64,000 nt of DNA, from the NCBI GenBank assembly GCA_947396885.1, contig OX377201.1, positions 7,550,934-7,614,933 on the forward strand, written 5' to 3'. The position numbers were made by a program, and so were the translations under genes. Each line of letters begins with the position of its first letter. Positions within the stretch are counted from its first letter, which is position 1. Below, piece after piece: positions 31,440 through 42,724 of the stretch. The notes below the pieces were generated by a model. It was not told the DNA's origin and made no database searches. It worked only from the letters and a program-made list of their open reading frames with translations. The stretch is from Heligmosomoides polygyrus polygyrus (Eukaryota > Nematoda > Chromadorea > Rhabditida > Heligmosomidae).

Positions 31440-31650
31440 AATACATTAAAACTTATAGCATCTCCACGCTTCACTGATGAGCCACCGGGGAGGTGCTATA
31501 ATTAAAAGGTTCGTATGAAGGTTGTGACGAAATGAACCTTCAAAAAGTTTTTGAATTCAGTAATATTAGGTTTATGATTTTTTAGTTTTTTGTTGATTCA
31601 TTTTGTATTTTAATATTTAAAAGCCCTTTTGCAAAAGTATGACAAAATCC
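31440..31650 (+). repeat. Unclassified repeat R-X, uninterrupted copy
   Basis: Shares TTCACTGATGAGCCACC, GAGGTGCTATAA, GTTGTGACGAAATGAACCTT and TTATGATTTT with 10525-10960. Confidence 0.6.
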
Positions 31651-31849
31651 AACATTATTTTCAGACCAGTCTAGTGTGTTTGCCCGTATCCGCTAGTGAC
31701 ATCAGCTATGGCTTGTATGTCAGCTAACCGCTCCCTAGGATGTGAATGGATGAATGACGTTTTGGCATCAAATACACGCAAAGGAGTTGACTTACGAGTG
31801 GGCAGTTAACTTGACGCGGTCACAAACTGCTGAAGCCTTTTTTGCCCAG

Positions 31850-31947
31850 TCATTGTGTTGGCCAAATACGCATTCAAATTGCCTCCACTACATCCCAGAA
31901 AATAGAATGCGTGGCGCAGCACGGAAGGGATTGACTAACGCCGTCAC
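31850..31947 (+). repeat. SINE-1 3' fragment
   Basis: CAGTCATTGTGTTGGCCAAA through GAATGCGTGGCGCAGC to ACTAACGCCGTC. Confidence 0.8.
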
Positions 31948-32139
31948 GCTGCCAAAGTCCCAGACTCCAATTTGCTCAATCTTCAGAAGCATAAGTAAGA
32001 TCAATCAGTATTGGTCGACTGGTCTTACCGATACCGCTTACTGTCCGACGACAATGCATAGTACTGGTCCGATTCCTGTAGTTCTCCCCACAAATGGAGG
32101 AACGTAGTGAGACTCAAGCACGCGCACCCTCGCTGCTGA

Positions 32140-33105
32140 GTCTCGGTGCACGTCTCACGACTGCACGAAGCCTTTAAAAGATCTTCTGAATCCGAATGCA
32201 TATTGCATAAAGTCTAATCTGTGTCACGTCTTCTGAATCCCGACGCATGTTACATAACGTCTGTGACACATTTGATGTGTCTCTACACACGTTTCACCAC
32301 GATACCACAACGTCTATTACATGTCTGCTGCACCTCTATACGCGGCACGATGTCTGTAGCACGTCTTTTCAAGCCCGATACATGCGACACAACTTCTGTG
32401 TCACATCTCCTGCATCTCGAGACAGGTTGGACGATGATGATAAAGGATAAAGGATGGCGTTACTCAATCCCATTTGGATTCTGAATGAATTCTATTTCTG
32501 CGGGATGTCGTGCAGGCGATTTGAACGCGCATGAGGCCGTACAATGACTTGCGGTGGCCAGCCGATGAGCAAATCAGCGCTTCACCCTTCCCAGACAATT
32601 CTGGTACCAATTCACCTACCTCGGAGGATGGAAGGCTTGGTTGGCCCGGGCGGAAAATCCGACAGGAACCTGGTATAGGGTGCACGCGACAGCCGACATC
32701 TCATCCTACCGCGCTCCATGCGTCTTCATCCATACTTCATGAGTGCGTTAACTCTTAACTCTAGGCATGTCTGTCTTGCGTCCATCAACTGTATGGTATT
32801 GCTAACATTTTGAAAACTTTTGCTCATCAGAATGCGCTACAGGTTGGATGACACTGAGGGAAAATACTGGTCCCCCATACTCGCCGCCCTCGCCCTTCTT
32901 AGTGATCGCTCCTCTACTAACCCCTTTTCTGCCCTTACTGGTCTACTTGCTGGTCACTCCCTACTGGTGACTCCTGAAATCGATCCCCTTTACCGGTGCC
33001 CTTACTTTTCTAAATCTCCTCCCACATTGAACGACGTCTTCGACACGTCTTCTGAATCGTGATTCACGAGGACGAGATCTTCAGCACGTCTTCCGAATCC
33101 CGGCG
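32140..33105. repeat. Degenerate minisatellite split by a SINE
   Basis: Phrases such as CACGTCTTCTGAATCCCGAC, GATCTTCTGAATCC, CACGTCTTTTCAAGCCCGAT and, beyond the SINE, CACGTCTTCTGAATC and CACGTCTTCCGAATCCCG recur at irregular spacing of roughly 60 bp. Copies are diverged. Confidence 0.5.
32440..32724 (-). repeat. SINE-1, near full length
   Basis: GGATAAAGGATGGCGTTACT at the tail, GGTGCACGCGACAGCC near the head. The head end is eroded (CTCATCCTACCGCGC). Confidence 0.85.
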
Positions 33106-33109
33106 CTCG

Positions 33110-33552
33110 GCATATGCTGAGTATAGTGGAAGCGGATTCGTCAACGACATCAACAGCAAGAAAGCGAAGATTCTGCGCTTTCAGAAGCTGTATACAATTC
33201 CTAGAAAGGGAGTAATCGTAGCCACGGAAACTCAACCATAAATTGAGGTCGCAAAATCGCCCATTTCACATGCAAGGACCGAATATTAGCCAGTCGACAT
33301 CGCTACCTGTTTCCCGGTACCTATCTCTACGAATGATGGCTCATCCAACTTCGTTATCGCTGCTTTTCCCGCCCGGGTGCTGGTATTCAGAAGCGAGAAT
33401 AGTAAGTACATACATCGCTTTGCATAGTGCACTTCAGTTGACCTTCACGTGCCTCAACTGTACATAATCAAGTAGCTTCTCACGGCTTGCACTACGATGT
33501 GCTTAGTCTGCTCCAGTGAGCAAAGTCGATGCGTCATCTCTTTGGAGGATAA
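33110..33552. other. No recognisable gene
   Basis: An 80-codon frame lies upstream and a 77-codon minus frame (33002-33235) overlaps the minisatellite. No motifs. Confidence 0.35.
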
Positions 33553-33842
33553 GGCTAACAGGATAAAGCACGGTGTTACTCAATCCCTTTTGGGATGCGC
33601 CACGCATTCTACTTGGACGGGATATTGTGGAGGCGAATTGAATGCGTATTTTACCATACAACGACCCGCGTTGGCCAGCCGGGAACAAGTGGACGCTTTA
33701 TCCTTCCCAAACAACTCCGGTACCAATTCACCAACCGAGGGAAGGCTTGGTTGGCCCCTTGCAACAAATCCGAACCAACAACCTGGTATCACAGGTACCA
33801 CGGCGGCAGCCGGCACCTTCTCCGATTGCGCTACATGCGCCC
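33553..33842 (-). repeat. SINE-1, near full length
   Basis: AACAGGATAAAGCACGGTGT at the tail, TTCTCCGATTGCGCTACATG at the head. Confidence 0.85.
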
Positions 33843-34399
33843 TATTTCTTTGCAGAGGTGCGCCTACATGTGCACCGCTCAAGGTAGCGATGACAAACAT
33901 TGAAAAGCCGGGTGACTGGTATTCCATTCATCTGCTTCGGCCTGCATTTGTTACCTGCTCCGCACGATCGGAGGTCAATTAGTCAACATTTGACATTCGG
34001 GATAATTGCCCTGCATATCGCGAACTCTGCAAAACAACTTTTTGAGACGCTGAGCTGCACTCAGTCATGCAGAATGCTCACCGCATATGCTAGAAGGGCT
34101 ATTCTTAGCGCTAGAATGGAGATAGCCCATCCGCTTTTCTGTGAAAGGCAGAAGTCGTCAGAGGTGACGGGCGAAGTAATTGCAAGTGGGCATGGCTATG
34201 TGAGAAGAACATATAATATTGGAATGTAACATAAGTTGTGTAGGCTTTGGAATTTTTCGGAATTTTCATTTTTCTAATAAACAACCTACAATCAGTCAAC
34301 AACGTAATCATCACTACTATTGGTCACTTTCTGCCTCTTCTTGGCACAAAGTGACCAATAGTAGTAATTCGGCTGGGGTGTGTTCACCACCTTTAAAGT
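33843..34399. other. No gene; contains a perfect 18-bp hairpin
   Basis: ACTACTATTGGTCACTTT (34313-34330) is exactly complementary to AAAGTGACCAATAGTAGT (34348-34365) with a 17-base loop. A 109-codon frame (33900-34229) has no motifs. Confidence 0.5.
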
Positions 34400-34490
34400 C
34401 TTAGAATTCAATTATTTATTAATGGTGGGATATTATTTATTGCTAATAACAGACTTTTGTTTTGAACACGACTTTTTAGTAGTCTTTTAG
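34400..34490 (+). repeat. Direct repeat flanking the SINE, left copy
   Basis: TTAGAATTCAATTATTTATT ... TGAACACGACTTTTTAGTAG recurs at 35697-35790 right after the SINE. Much too long for an ordinary target duplication, so it is a local duplication or a tandem repeat into which the SINE fell. Confidence 0.7.
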
Positions 34491-34722
34491 GAGGAGTCGT
34501 GTAGCGCAGTCGGAGGAGGCGCCGGCTGTCGCGTGCATCCGATACCAGGTTCCTGGTTCGGATTTCTCGCCCAGGCCAACCAAGCCTTCCGTCCCTCCGG
34601 GGTCGGTGAACAAGACTCGTCTGGGAAGGATAGAGCACTGACATGTTCATCGGCTGGTCACCGCAAGTCATTGTGTGGCCGAATACGCATTCAAATCGCC
34701 TCCACGACATCCCGTAGAAGTA

Positions 34723-35632
34723 TTAGGGGGGGGGGGGGCAAAAGTAATGAGAAACCCCATGCCGTGTCCATATATCCCGTGGCTGGAGTCTGGTTTCGTG
34801 CTTATCGTATTTGTATGTTTGTATGCTACTTACTGAAGCCCGTCTGAGAAGTTACCACTTCCGCCCTTTCCAGAAGCATGCCAAAACCCCATCTGTCTCA
34901 TGCCGAAATCCCAGTCTGACGAGTCGACTTGTGTCGCGCAAATCTCGCCCAATTCCCAATCCCGAGCAGCCTGGGCTCAATATTCACGCAAGATGAGAAG
35001 TACATCTTCTACCGTAACCCTGCCAAGCAGCGAGTCTGGGTGAGGCCTGGCGACCTGTTACCGAACTTTGTTCGGCGAGATGTTCACGACTAGAGGCACC
35101 TTTGGAGCTTTGGGTCTGTGCCCATGAATCGGTTTACCGGAAGCTGTTTCCCAAGAGCACTACGATGAACTCCAAGGCCATGGTGAACGAAATAGAAGAG
35201 ATGGACCTGCGACTCGAACTTATTCAGTCACAGCGCTTCAAGAAGGTTCTCCTCTTCGACAACGCCGCACCTCATCGGGAACAAGTAACCACGGATAAGC
35301 TTGGCCAGCTGAGCAACGTTCACATGCCTCATCCACCGTATTCGCCGGACATCTCTCCACGCGGCTACTACCACTTCTTGGGCCTACAGTACTTCCTGGT
35401 CGGAAGGGACACAAGAACCCAAGCAGTCCTTGACAACCATATCGAGCAGTTGATCAACACCAGGCCCAAGCAGTTCTGGAAGGATGGGATCAGGAAGTTG
35501 GCTGAGCGATGGCAGCAAGATCATTGCCCTTAATGGCAATTACATTCCTCAGCATCGTTGAGATGTAATTGAGTTATAAAGAGATAAAGATTTTTTTCAA
35601 TTTGTCTCATTACTTTTGCCCCCCCCCCTTAT
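34723..35632 (+). mobile_element. Mariner element with G-run ends, internally deleted
   Basis: Ends carry long G runs followed by GCAAAAGTAATGAGA, with the inverse TCTCATTACTTTTGC at the right. TA is duplicated (34721-34722 and 35633-35634). At 910 bp it is shorter than a full mariner and keeps only the 3' half of the transposase gene. Confidence 0.88.
35102..35533 (+). pseudogene. Mariner transposase C-terminal half
   Basis: This frame of 143 codons holds VLLFDNAAPHREQVTTDKLG, HMPHPPYSPDISPRGYYHFL, GLQYFLVGRDTRTQAVLDNH and FWKDGIRKLAERWQQDHCP. The second catalytic Asp (FDNAAPH) is present. Thirty-five residues later, where DD34D requires Asp, there is Gly (PRGYYHF). The N-terminal DNA-binding domains and first Asp are missing. 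The open frame is clean, so decay is recent, but the protein could not catalyse transposition. Confidence 0.9.
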
Positions 35633-35696
35633 TAGAATGCATGGCGCATCCCAAACGGGGTTGAATAACGCCGTCCTTTATCATTATCCTTAAAGT

Positions 35697-35905
35697 TTTA
35701 GAATTCAATTATTATTATTTATTATTAACAACAAACTTTCATTTTGAACACGACATTTTAGCAGTCCTAAAATTTTATTAGGTGTTTTTTTAGGAAGATA
35801 TTCTGTTTAACTTTATAAGCATTAAACTTGCATAGTTTAATGTCTAATTTGATTTGAAGAAAAGTGTCCTTCTTGACGTGAAAATGATACGGATTTAGCT
35901 TGTTC
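35697..35905 (+). repeat. Right copy of the flanking repeat plus an FB-B right end
   Basis: 35697-35790 copies 34400-34490. It is followed by an FB-B-like right arm (AATTTGATTTGAAGAAAAGT, TTGACGTGAAAATGATA). Confidence 0.55.
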
Positions 35906-35940
35906 GGTAATAAAGTAACCAGGATGTTTCCAATATTGTA

Positions 35941-36864
35941 CAGGGTGCGCCAAAATTATGGCGACAGCACATGCGCAAACAATTTGACCTTTTATTCGGA
36001 GCGTCTGCTTTTTTTCGTGCTCTTATTGTTTTTATTGAGTCAATTAGTTTATGCTTACCTCACTCAAACATAACAATAAGTCGTTTTTCAAGATAGTGAA
36101 GGGTTCGTGCCACCGTTCTTAAATCATTGAGCTTTACCGTCAAGGCTTCTCGGCACGTTACATTCACCACCGTCTTGGAGTCCATCAGAGTATTATGAAT
36201 AGGTCCATCAGACGCTAAGAAGACCTGGGAATCGAGGATGATAGATCCGAACGGGAAAGACACGTATCTGTGACAACTACGGACAACATTAGGAGAATAC
36301 GTGAACGAATTCGCAGGAAGCCGGCGCGCTCGGTCCGCCGGTTGTCGGGAAAATGGACATCATGGAGACGTCGTTGAGAAGAATCTTCGGTAAACTGGAA
36401 CTTAAGGCCTACAAGAAGACCCACGTGCACCTTCCTGGACCTTCAAACAGGAAGGAGTTCCAGCTCACAGAGCAAGAATGCTGCAAGACTGGTGCAAAGG
36501 CAACTTTCCGCACTTCAACAGCTTCCACGAGTGGTCGGCCAACTCTCCGGATTTGAATCCTATGGATTACACGGTCTGGCCAGCTCTGGAAGCCAAAGCC
36601 TGCGGAAAACCTCACCGCCCCGTGGATCCTTTGAAGAAAGGCGTGGGATGAGCTCAACGCGCCTTACTTGCGTGCCGCCGTCGATGCCTTCCCGAAGCGC
36701 CTCAGAGTCTGTATCGACGCCGATGGAGATATCTTCGAATCTCCATGTTGCATATAATTTACAATAGACTGATAAACATTATCTCATCGTAGGTTTCTCG
36801 AAAGTACCGCATTTTCTCTCTCGGCGAATTGAAAACCTTGTCGCCATAATTTTGGCGCACCCTG
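35941..36864 (+). mobile_element. Tc-like element with deleted transposase
   Basis: Perfect ends CAGGGTGCGCCAAAATTATG and CATAATTTTGGCGCACCCTG, TA on each side. The plus strand reads IIELYRQGFSARYIHHRLGV (HTH region), RIRRKPARSVRRLSGK, SLRRIFGKLELKAYKKTHVH, then FHEWSANSPDLNPMDYTVWP. The last is the third catalytic block of Tc transposases. The segment with the first two acidic residues is missing and the pieces are in different frames, so it is non-autonomous. It is a different family from 18379-19654 despite the shared CAGGGTG start. Confidence 0.88.
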
Positions 36865-36865
36865 T

Positions 36866-38257
<1,392 letters not shown>

Positions 38258-38515
38258 AATAAAGGACGGATTTATTCAATAAATCCATTCTGAGTTGCTC
38301 AGCGCTTTTTACTTCTACATGAGAGATAATTTGAATGCATACATTGCCGGTGCAGTCGGAAGAGGCGCCGGTTGTCGCATGCACCCGAGTTCTTGGTACG
38401 AGTACTCCGTCCGGGCCTACCATGCTTCCAGGGTCGGTGAATTGATGCCAGACGTGTCCCGAAAGGGGAATAAAACGCCAATCTGTCCATCGGTTGGCCA
38501 CCGCAAGTAATTAAT
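38258..38515 (+). repeat. SINE-1 composite of two opposite pieces
   Basis: 38258-38340 is an inverted 3' end (GGAATAAAGGACGGATTTAT ... TTGAATGCAT). 38345-38515 is a plus-strand head and middle (GTGCAGTCGGAAGAGGCGCC to GTTGGCCACCGCAAGTAAT). Confidence 0.7.
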
Positions 38516-38559
38516 TTCACAGTCATTTGCTGCGTTCAGAAGTATGGCAAAACGTATTC

Positions 38560-38704
38560 TGCCGAAGTACTAGTTTTAGCTAAGGTGTGTTAGAGTTGCC
38601 TGTTGTTATCTATGTTGGTTTCATTTATAATTTCTCTTTGTGCCTGTTCGTATTTTCTCTGACGTGTGTCTTATATGCACGTGGAATTAAATAAATAAAT
38701 AAAT
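38560..38704 (+). repeat. LINE 3' end with (TAAA)n tail
   Basis: T-rich region ending GCACGTGGAATTAAATAAAT. Like the 2330-2444 copy it has a CACGTG block before the tail. Confidence 0.5.
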
Positions 38705-38759
38705 GTCTGCGTAAGTGTGTAGGAGATTTGTTCCATAATCCGGGATCTCTCGACGATTA

Positions 38760-39585
38760 AGTTGTACTGTAGTATCTCGAGTGAAGCTGTTGAGCCATGA
38801 TTGGTATATTTCTTTGTTCGGCCTACGTTTCGGCGTTATCGCCTTCTTCAGAGCCTGGAGAAAACAAAAGGAGTTGGAGAAATTACCCGCCCAAGAATCA
38901 TTTCAAGTTACAGAAGCTCCAGGAGCAAGTGGTAGAATGAGACGAAAAGGGGAGTAAGGCAACCCGGCTGACCTTATGAGACAGCCGACAGACTGCTAAT
39001 ACACCCTCGGATGGAGAAAGACGTAGATGAATGAGACTCTCCCTTCGGGCCACATCTTCAGCGACCTTCTGGTTGGCGTCCTCCTGGGTGAAGGCACAGA
39101 GGTCGCCACAGAGGTCGACAGCTCCTGGATAACGGCCACCCGTTCCTCTTTTCTGTTAATTGAGGGGTTCTTGAACGCAATCCATATGCCTCCAGGGTCT
39201 TCTGCGCTGCGATGTCGGACTCGCGTGCTAAGATCGTCACCTCCACCCCAATCGCTGTGCCATTGTGGATTCGCAATCTGTGCTATCCCAAGTGAGTAGA
39301 GACCTTGCACTTATTCAACCTATCCGCATGTTCTTTCACCCTGACCCAAAGAGGTCTGCCCGTCTCGCCGATGTATTCGTCCTTGCATTCGGTGCAAGTA
39401 ATAAGATACACCGTACCAAACACACTGCAGTCACCTTCCCTTCCGTACGGGCAGATCATGCAAGATGACGTTGTGCAGGTGTTATCATAGAGACGGTTCC
39501 TAACAAGTCGATCCTTGAGGTTAGCCGGGGAATGTCAACGACCCTTACAAGGTCGTCTGATTCCGCCCTGCGAGCACAGATGAAG
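38760..39585 (-). pseudogene. Penelope-like element, GIY-YIG domain and 3' region
   Basis: Minus strand from 39585: AGRNQTTL-like start, then TVYLITCTECKDEYIGETGR, PLWVRVKEHADRLNKCKVST, stop (in STHLG-stop-HRLRIH), NGTAIGVEVTILARESDIAA, QKTLEAYGLR, and in another frame NPSINRKEERVAVIQEL. The GIY-YIG signature is clear: VY, YIG, Arg of RVKEH and Glu of TLEA are all present. One stop and frame changes after TLEA disable it. The 3' region has the best minus-strand hammerhead motif (38820-38855). Only a single copy here, not a head-to-head pair. Confidence 0.85.
38820..38855 (-). ncRNA. Hammerhead-ribozyme-like motif, intact core
   Basis: Minus strand: GGCT, CTGAAGA, extra A, stem II GGCG-ATAA-CGCC (four perfect pairs), GAAA, CGTA, GGCC. 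Stem I GGCT/GGCC pairs with one G-U. ACGT forms only a two-base stem III per molecule, so pairing of two RNAs would be needed. Known family: minimal type I hammerheads of Penelope-like elements. The cleavage site would follow GTA. Confidence 0.75.
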
Positions 39586-39611
39586 TTGTATTTTTTTGTG
39601 TCACATATCAT

Positions 39612-39920
39612 TTTTGGGTGCGTGTGGGCGCAGTCGGGGGAGGTGCCAGCTACCGCGTGCACCCACCCGATTCCAGATTCCTGGCTCGGATTTCGCGCCC
39701 AGGGCAACCACAACTTCCATCTCCAGGGTCGGTGAGTTCTCCAGGGTCGGTGAGTTGGTATCAGACTGTCTGGGAAGGAAAAACCGCTTACTTGTTCATC
39801 GGCTGGCCACGCAAGTCATTGTAGGGCCAAATACGCATCCAAATCGCCTCCACGACATCCCGTAGAAGTATAATGCATGGCGCATCCCAAAAGGGATTGA
39901 GTAACGCCGTTCCGTACCTT
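39612..39920 (+). repeat. SINE-1 with a 19-bp internal tandem duplication
   Basis: GTGGGCGCAGTCGGGGGAGG to AACGCCGTTCC. CTCCAGGGTCGGTGAGTT occurs twice in a row (39720-39757). Confidence 0.85.
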
Positions 39921-39969
39921 ATATTATTTGCAGCTGTTCTTGACACTGTTTACGCTAGATCTTCTTTTA

Positions 39970-41990
39970 CGTAATAATAATAATAATAATTTATTACGAC
40001 GTATGAGGCAGTCGTAAGAGAAATGAACAATGGAACACAAACCTGAGGAAAGAAAAACAGTAACAGACACTATCGCTTTAAGGATAAAAATGGTTAGACA
40101 AAGTTGTAACTTAGATGATACACAAGAGGCAGTCCTTGAAAATTTAGGATGCTTTTCGAGGCCAGTCGTTTGAAAGAGACAAAATTGGCTGAGGAGTCGC
40201 TTATCCCAGATCTTAGGGAGATAAATACCGATCCCGCTCTTATTGCAAATAAATGGGATCGAACACTAGTTCTAGGTAGCCGTAGGTTAATTCTACATAG
40301 CTACCTCTGGTTATAGACGATACTGTTTTATAGAAAGCTGTACCGTACACATCACACAGTCCAGAAATTATTTTAAATAACATATAGAAATCCCTCAAAT
40401 TTCTACGACTTTTTAGAATATGAATTCCAAGAAATTTGTTCCCAATCCCAGATCTGGGAAGGCGAGAGTAGAAAAATCCATCGTATCTAATCATAATCTT
40501 TCTAGTAAAATCATTTTAGCCTTCTCGATTGTTTCTACATCCTTTTCCTTCTAGGGAGAGAAAACTGTAGTGCACATTCTAGAACTGGTCTAACATAGGT
40601 TTTGTACAACTTGAGCAGTACATCCTTTTGTTCTTCTTGGTCAAACCCTTGAAAATTTGGCATGACGTGCATACGGCCTCCTTTGTATACTTTTGTAATA
40701 CTCTTTGTAATCTAGCTTATTGTAATACGAAAAACTTAAGTCGGCACTAGTTAAAAGTTCCACCGACAAGACTTCGGTCGAGAAATTTTTTTTCGTTGAA
40801 ACTTTGTCCAGGGGGAGGTGGGTTGTTTAGGGTGCTGATCATGAATCTCACATCCGTTCTTGAAATTGCGGCAGATTACAGTAGGTTACGGTAGCTAAAG
40901 GTAACTAAGGCTGTCGAGGTCATAATCTTGCTCAAACGTCGCCTAGGGGGGGGGGGGGTTGTTTGGGGTGCTGATAACGAATCTGACAACCGTTTTTCGT
41001 TCTACGCCGGAGCGTGAGCGAAATCGGTGACCATTACCTTAGTCACCCGTACCTTCTGTAACCTACTCCAGCGTAAAAAGAAAAGCGGATATCAGATTCG
41101 TGATCAGCACCCCAAATAACCCCCCTGGGCGAAGTTTCAGCGAAAATTTTTTTTCGACTGAAGTCTTGTCAGTGAAGTCGGTACTTTTAACTAGTGCCCC
41201 TAAGTCAACGACACTGTCAACTACAGGGATGTCTTTCCTTCGATGTTGAACCGCGATGGGTTATTTGAGTTACCTAGTCCATATGTAGCGTTTTCTCGGG
41301 TGCTAAGGGTAATGATCTGCTACGGTCCCATGCAGGAACGGCATCATTTGCAAGCTGCAATATTCCGGAGGAGACACTACTTGATCCTGCATAAATTTCG
41401 ATGTCATCGGCATACTGCTTGCACTTTACTTCAAATCCATGTACAACCTGAGGAAGGTCAGAAGTGTATACGGCGAAAAGAAGAGAGATGAGACAAAACT
41501 CATCCTTGAGGAACACCACTTGCCACCACCTCAACATCAGAGTAAGAATCATTCGCTTAACCTGAAACGTTCTTCACGTGATGAAGTGTTGTACCCATCT
41601 AACAAGCACTGGATGAATTCCATATTTCACAAGCTTACAAATTAGTTTACTGCGAGAAGCACGGTCAAAGGCTTTTGCAAAATCGAAGGAAATCACATCG
41701 CAGGCCTTTTTATCATCCAACAAACGCGTCCAGTCGTTTAGTGATTCCAGTAAATTGGTCTCAATTGAGCGACTCTGAAAAAACCCATGTTGCGTATGAG
41801 CCCAGTACACATAAAGAGATTAACCGTAGTGTTGCTACGGGTCGCCTGGGTATGACCGGTTATACGTCCGGACTCTAAAGTGCATTCCTCTCCTCTGGGT
41901 GCTCGAAAATGATTTACACATCCATTTGGAATCACGTCATAGGTATACTGAATGCTAACGCCTGCACCCGTTGAATGTGATATCAAATTT
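39970..41990 (-). pseudogene. CR1/jockey-like LINE, RT to 3' end, split by a foldback
   Basis: Minus strand from 41810: QHGFFQSRSIETNLLESLND, VISFDFAKAFDRASRSKLIC, KLVKYGIHPVLVRWVQHFIT, then YTSDLPQVVHGF, CKQYADDIEIYAGSSSVSSG (YADD box, near 41420), FNIEGK and DIPVVDSVVDL. The frame then meets the foldback (40743-41198). It resumes with LYKTYVRPVLE and MIRYDGFFYSRLPRSGIGNK. The 3' end has a TTATTATTATTATT tail (39973-39996). Both catalytic Asp of YADD and the Asp of FDFAKAFD are retained, but there are several frameshifts. Confidence 0.85.
40743..41198. mobile_element. Foldback element with 8-bp target duplication
   Basis: Left end GGCACTAGTTAAAAGT and its inverse ACTTTTAACTAGTGCC at the right, with arms of about 120 bp that include CAAGACTTCGGTCGA and TTGTTTAGGGTGCTGATCAT. 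The flanks CTTAAGTC (40735-40742) and CCTAAGTC (41199-41206) look like an 8-bp duplication, as for hAT-type elements. A third partial copy of the arm (GGTTGTTTGGGGTGCTGATA) lies at 40958. No coding. Confidence 0.85.
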
Positions 41991-42039
41991 GCTTATTTAA
42001 CTATACCTAACTTCAAACAGCTTTTTTTAGGTCTACACT

Positions 42040-42285
42040 CCATTATATGTCTTTTTTTGAGTACGGTATTTCTTGGTCCTCTCCGCCGAGTCTGCTGGAT
42101 AGCTGCAAACGAAGTTTTTTTTACCTAGTTGCAGCTCTTAGTGTTCTTCTACTACTCACACTATTTCGTTGGGTCATTTTTCATAGCTGAACTAGATTGC
42201 TTGACTAACACTGTGTTCTCTTCCTTCGTTAGATTTTGAAGGCACACTTCTGGTGCAGTAAATAAATAAATAAATAAATAAAAAT
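42040..42285 (+). repeat. LINE 3' end with (TAAA)n tail
   Basis: T-rich region ending TTCTGGTGCAGTAAATAAAT, with seven TAAA units. Confidence 0.5.
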
Positions 42286-42299
42286 TGCTAGCACAACCT

Positions 42300-42722
42300 A
42301 ATGTAGAGGTGTGATTCGTGGCGCATGTCAAAAGGCGTTGAATTACGCTCTTCTTTGTCTTTCATTTAGCCTATACAATGACTTGCGGTGTCGAGCCCAT
42401 AGATAAGTCGGTACATGTCGCGCAGATGAGCAGCATTGGTAGGTGGGAACGCCTAAACCAATCAGACCGCATTGAATGGACATGCCGAGAAGGCATATTG
42501 AATCGGTACTCTGAAGGGCTGGCATGTGCTCGGCTGTGCTCTGTTTGATTATTATTAGCTGGCGCACTCACGCCTGCTGCTCACCTACGCGACATGTCCC
42601 GATAAGTCAGTGTCTTACTTATCCGCACAAGCTTGGTCCACCTAGGGAGGGTTCGAACCAAGAACTTTGAAATGGGTTACAAGCGACAGCATGCGCCTCG
42701 TGCTACTGCGCTACCAGACGCC
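42300..42722 (-). repeat. Degenerate SINE-like pieces with a tRNA-like head
   Basis: 42300-42415 is a mixed SINE-1 3' piece (GATTCGTGGCGCATGTC, TACAATGACTTGCGGTG). 42590-42722 is an inverted head: B box GGTTCGAACCC and A-box-like TGGTAGCGCAGTAGC on minus. The pieces between are unrelated. GCGACATGTC occurs on both sides in inverse orientation (42408 and 42590). Confidence 0.55.
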
Positions 42723-42724
42723 GA

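Larger units (their letters stand above)
34491..35692 (+). repeat. SINE-1 split by a mariner element
   Basis: First part 34491-34722 (GTGTAGCGCAGTCGGAGG to CCCGTAGAAGTA), last part 35633-35692 (TAGAATGCATGGCGCATCCC to CTTTATCATTATCC). Joining at one TA gives the usual CCCGTAGAAGTAGAATGC of other copies. Confidence 0.9.

Noticed and set aside
31468..31500. CTGATGAG followed by a CACC/GGTG stem, hammerhead-like
   Set aside because: The required GAAA after stem II is absent (CTATAA instead), and the related copy at 10.54 kb reads CTGATAAG. It is only part of repeat R-X.
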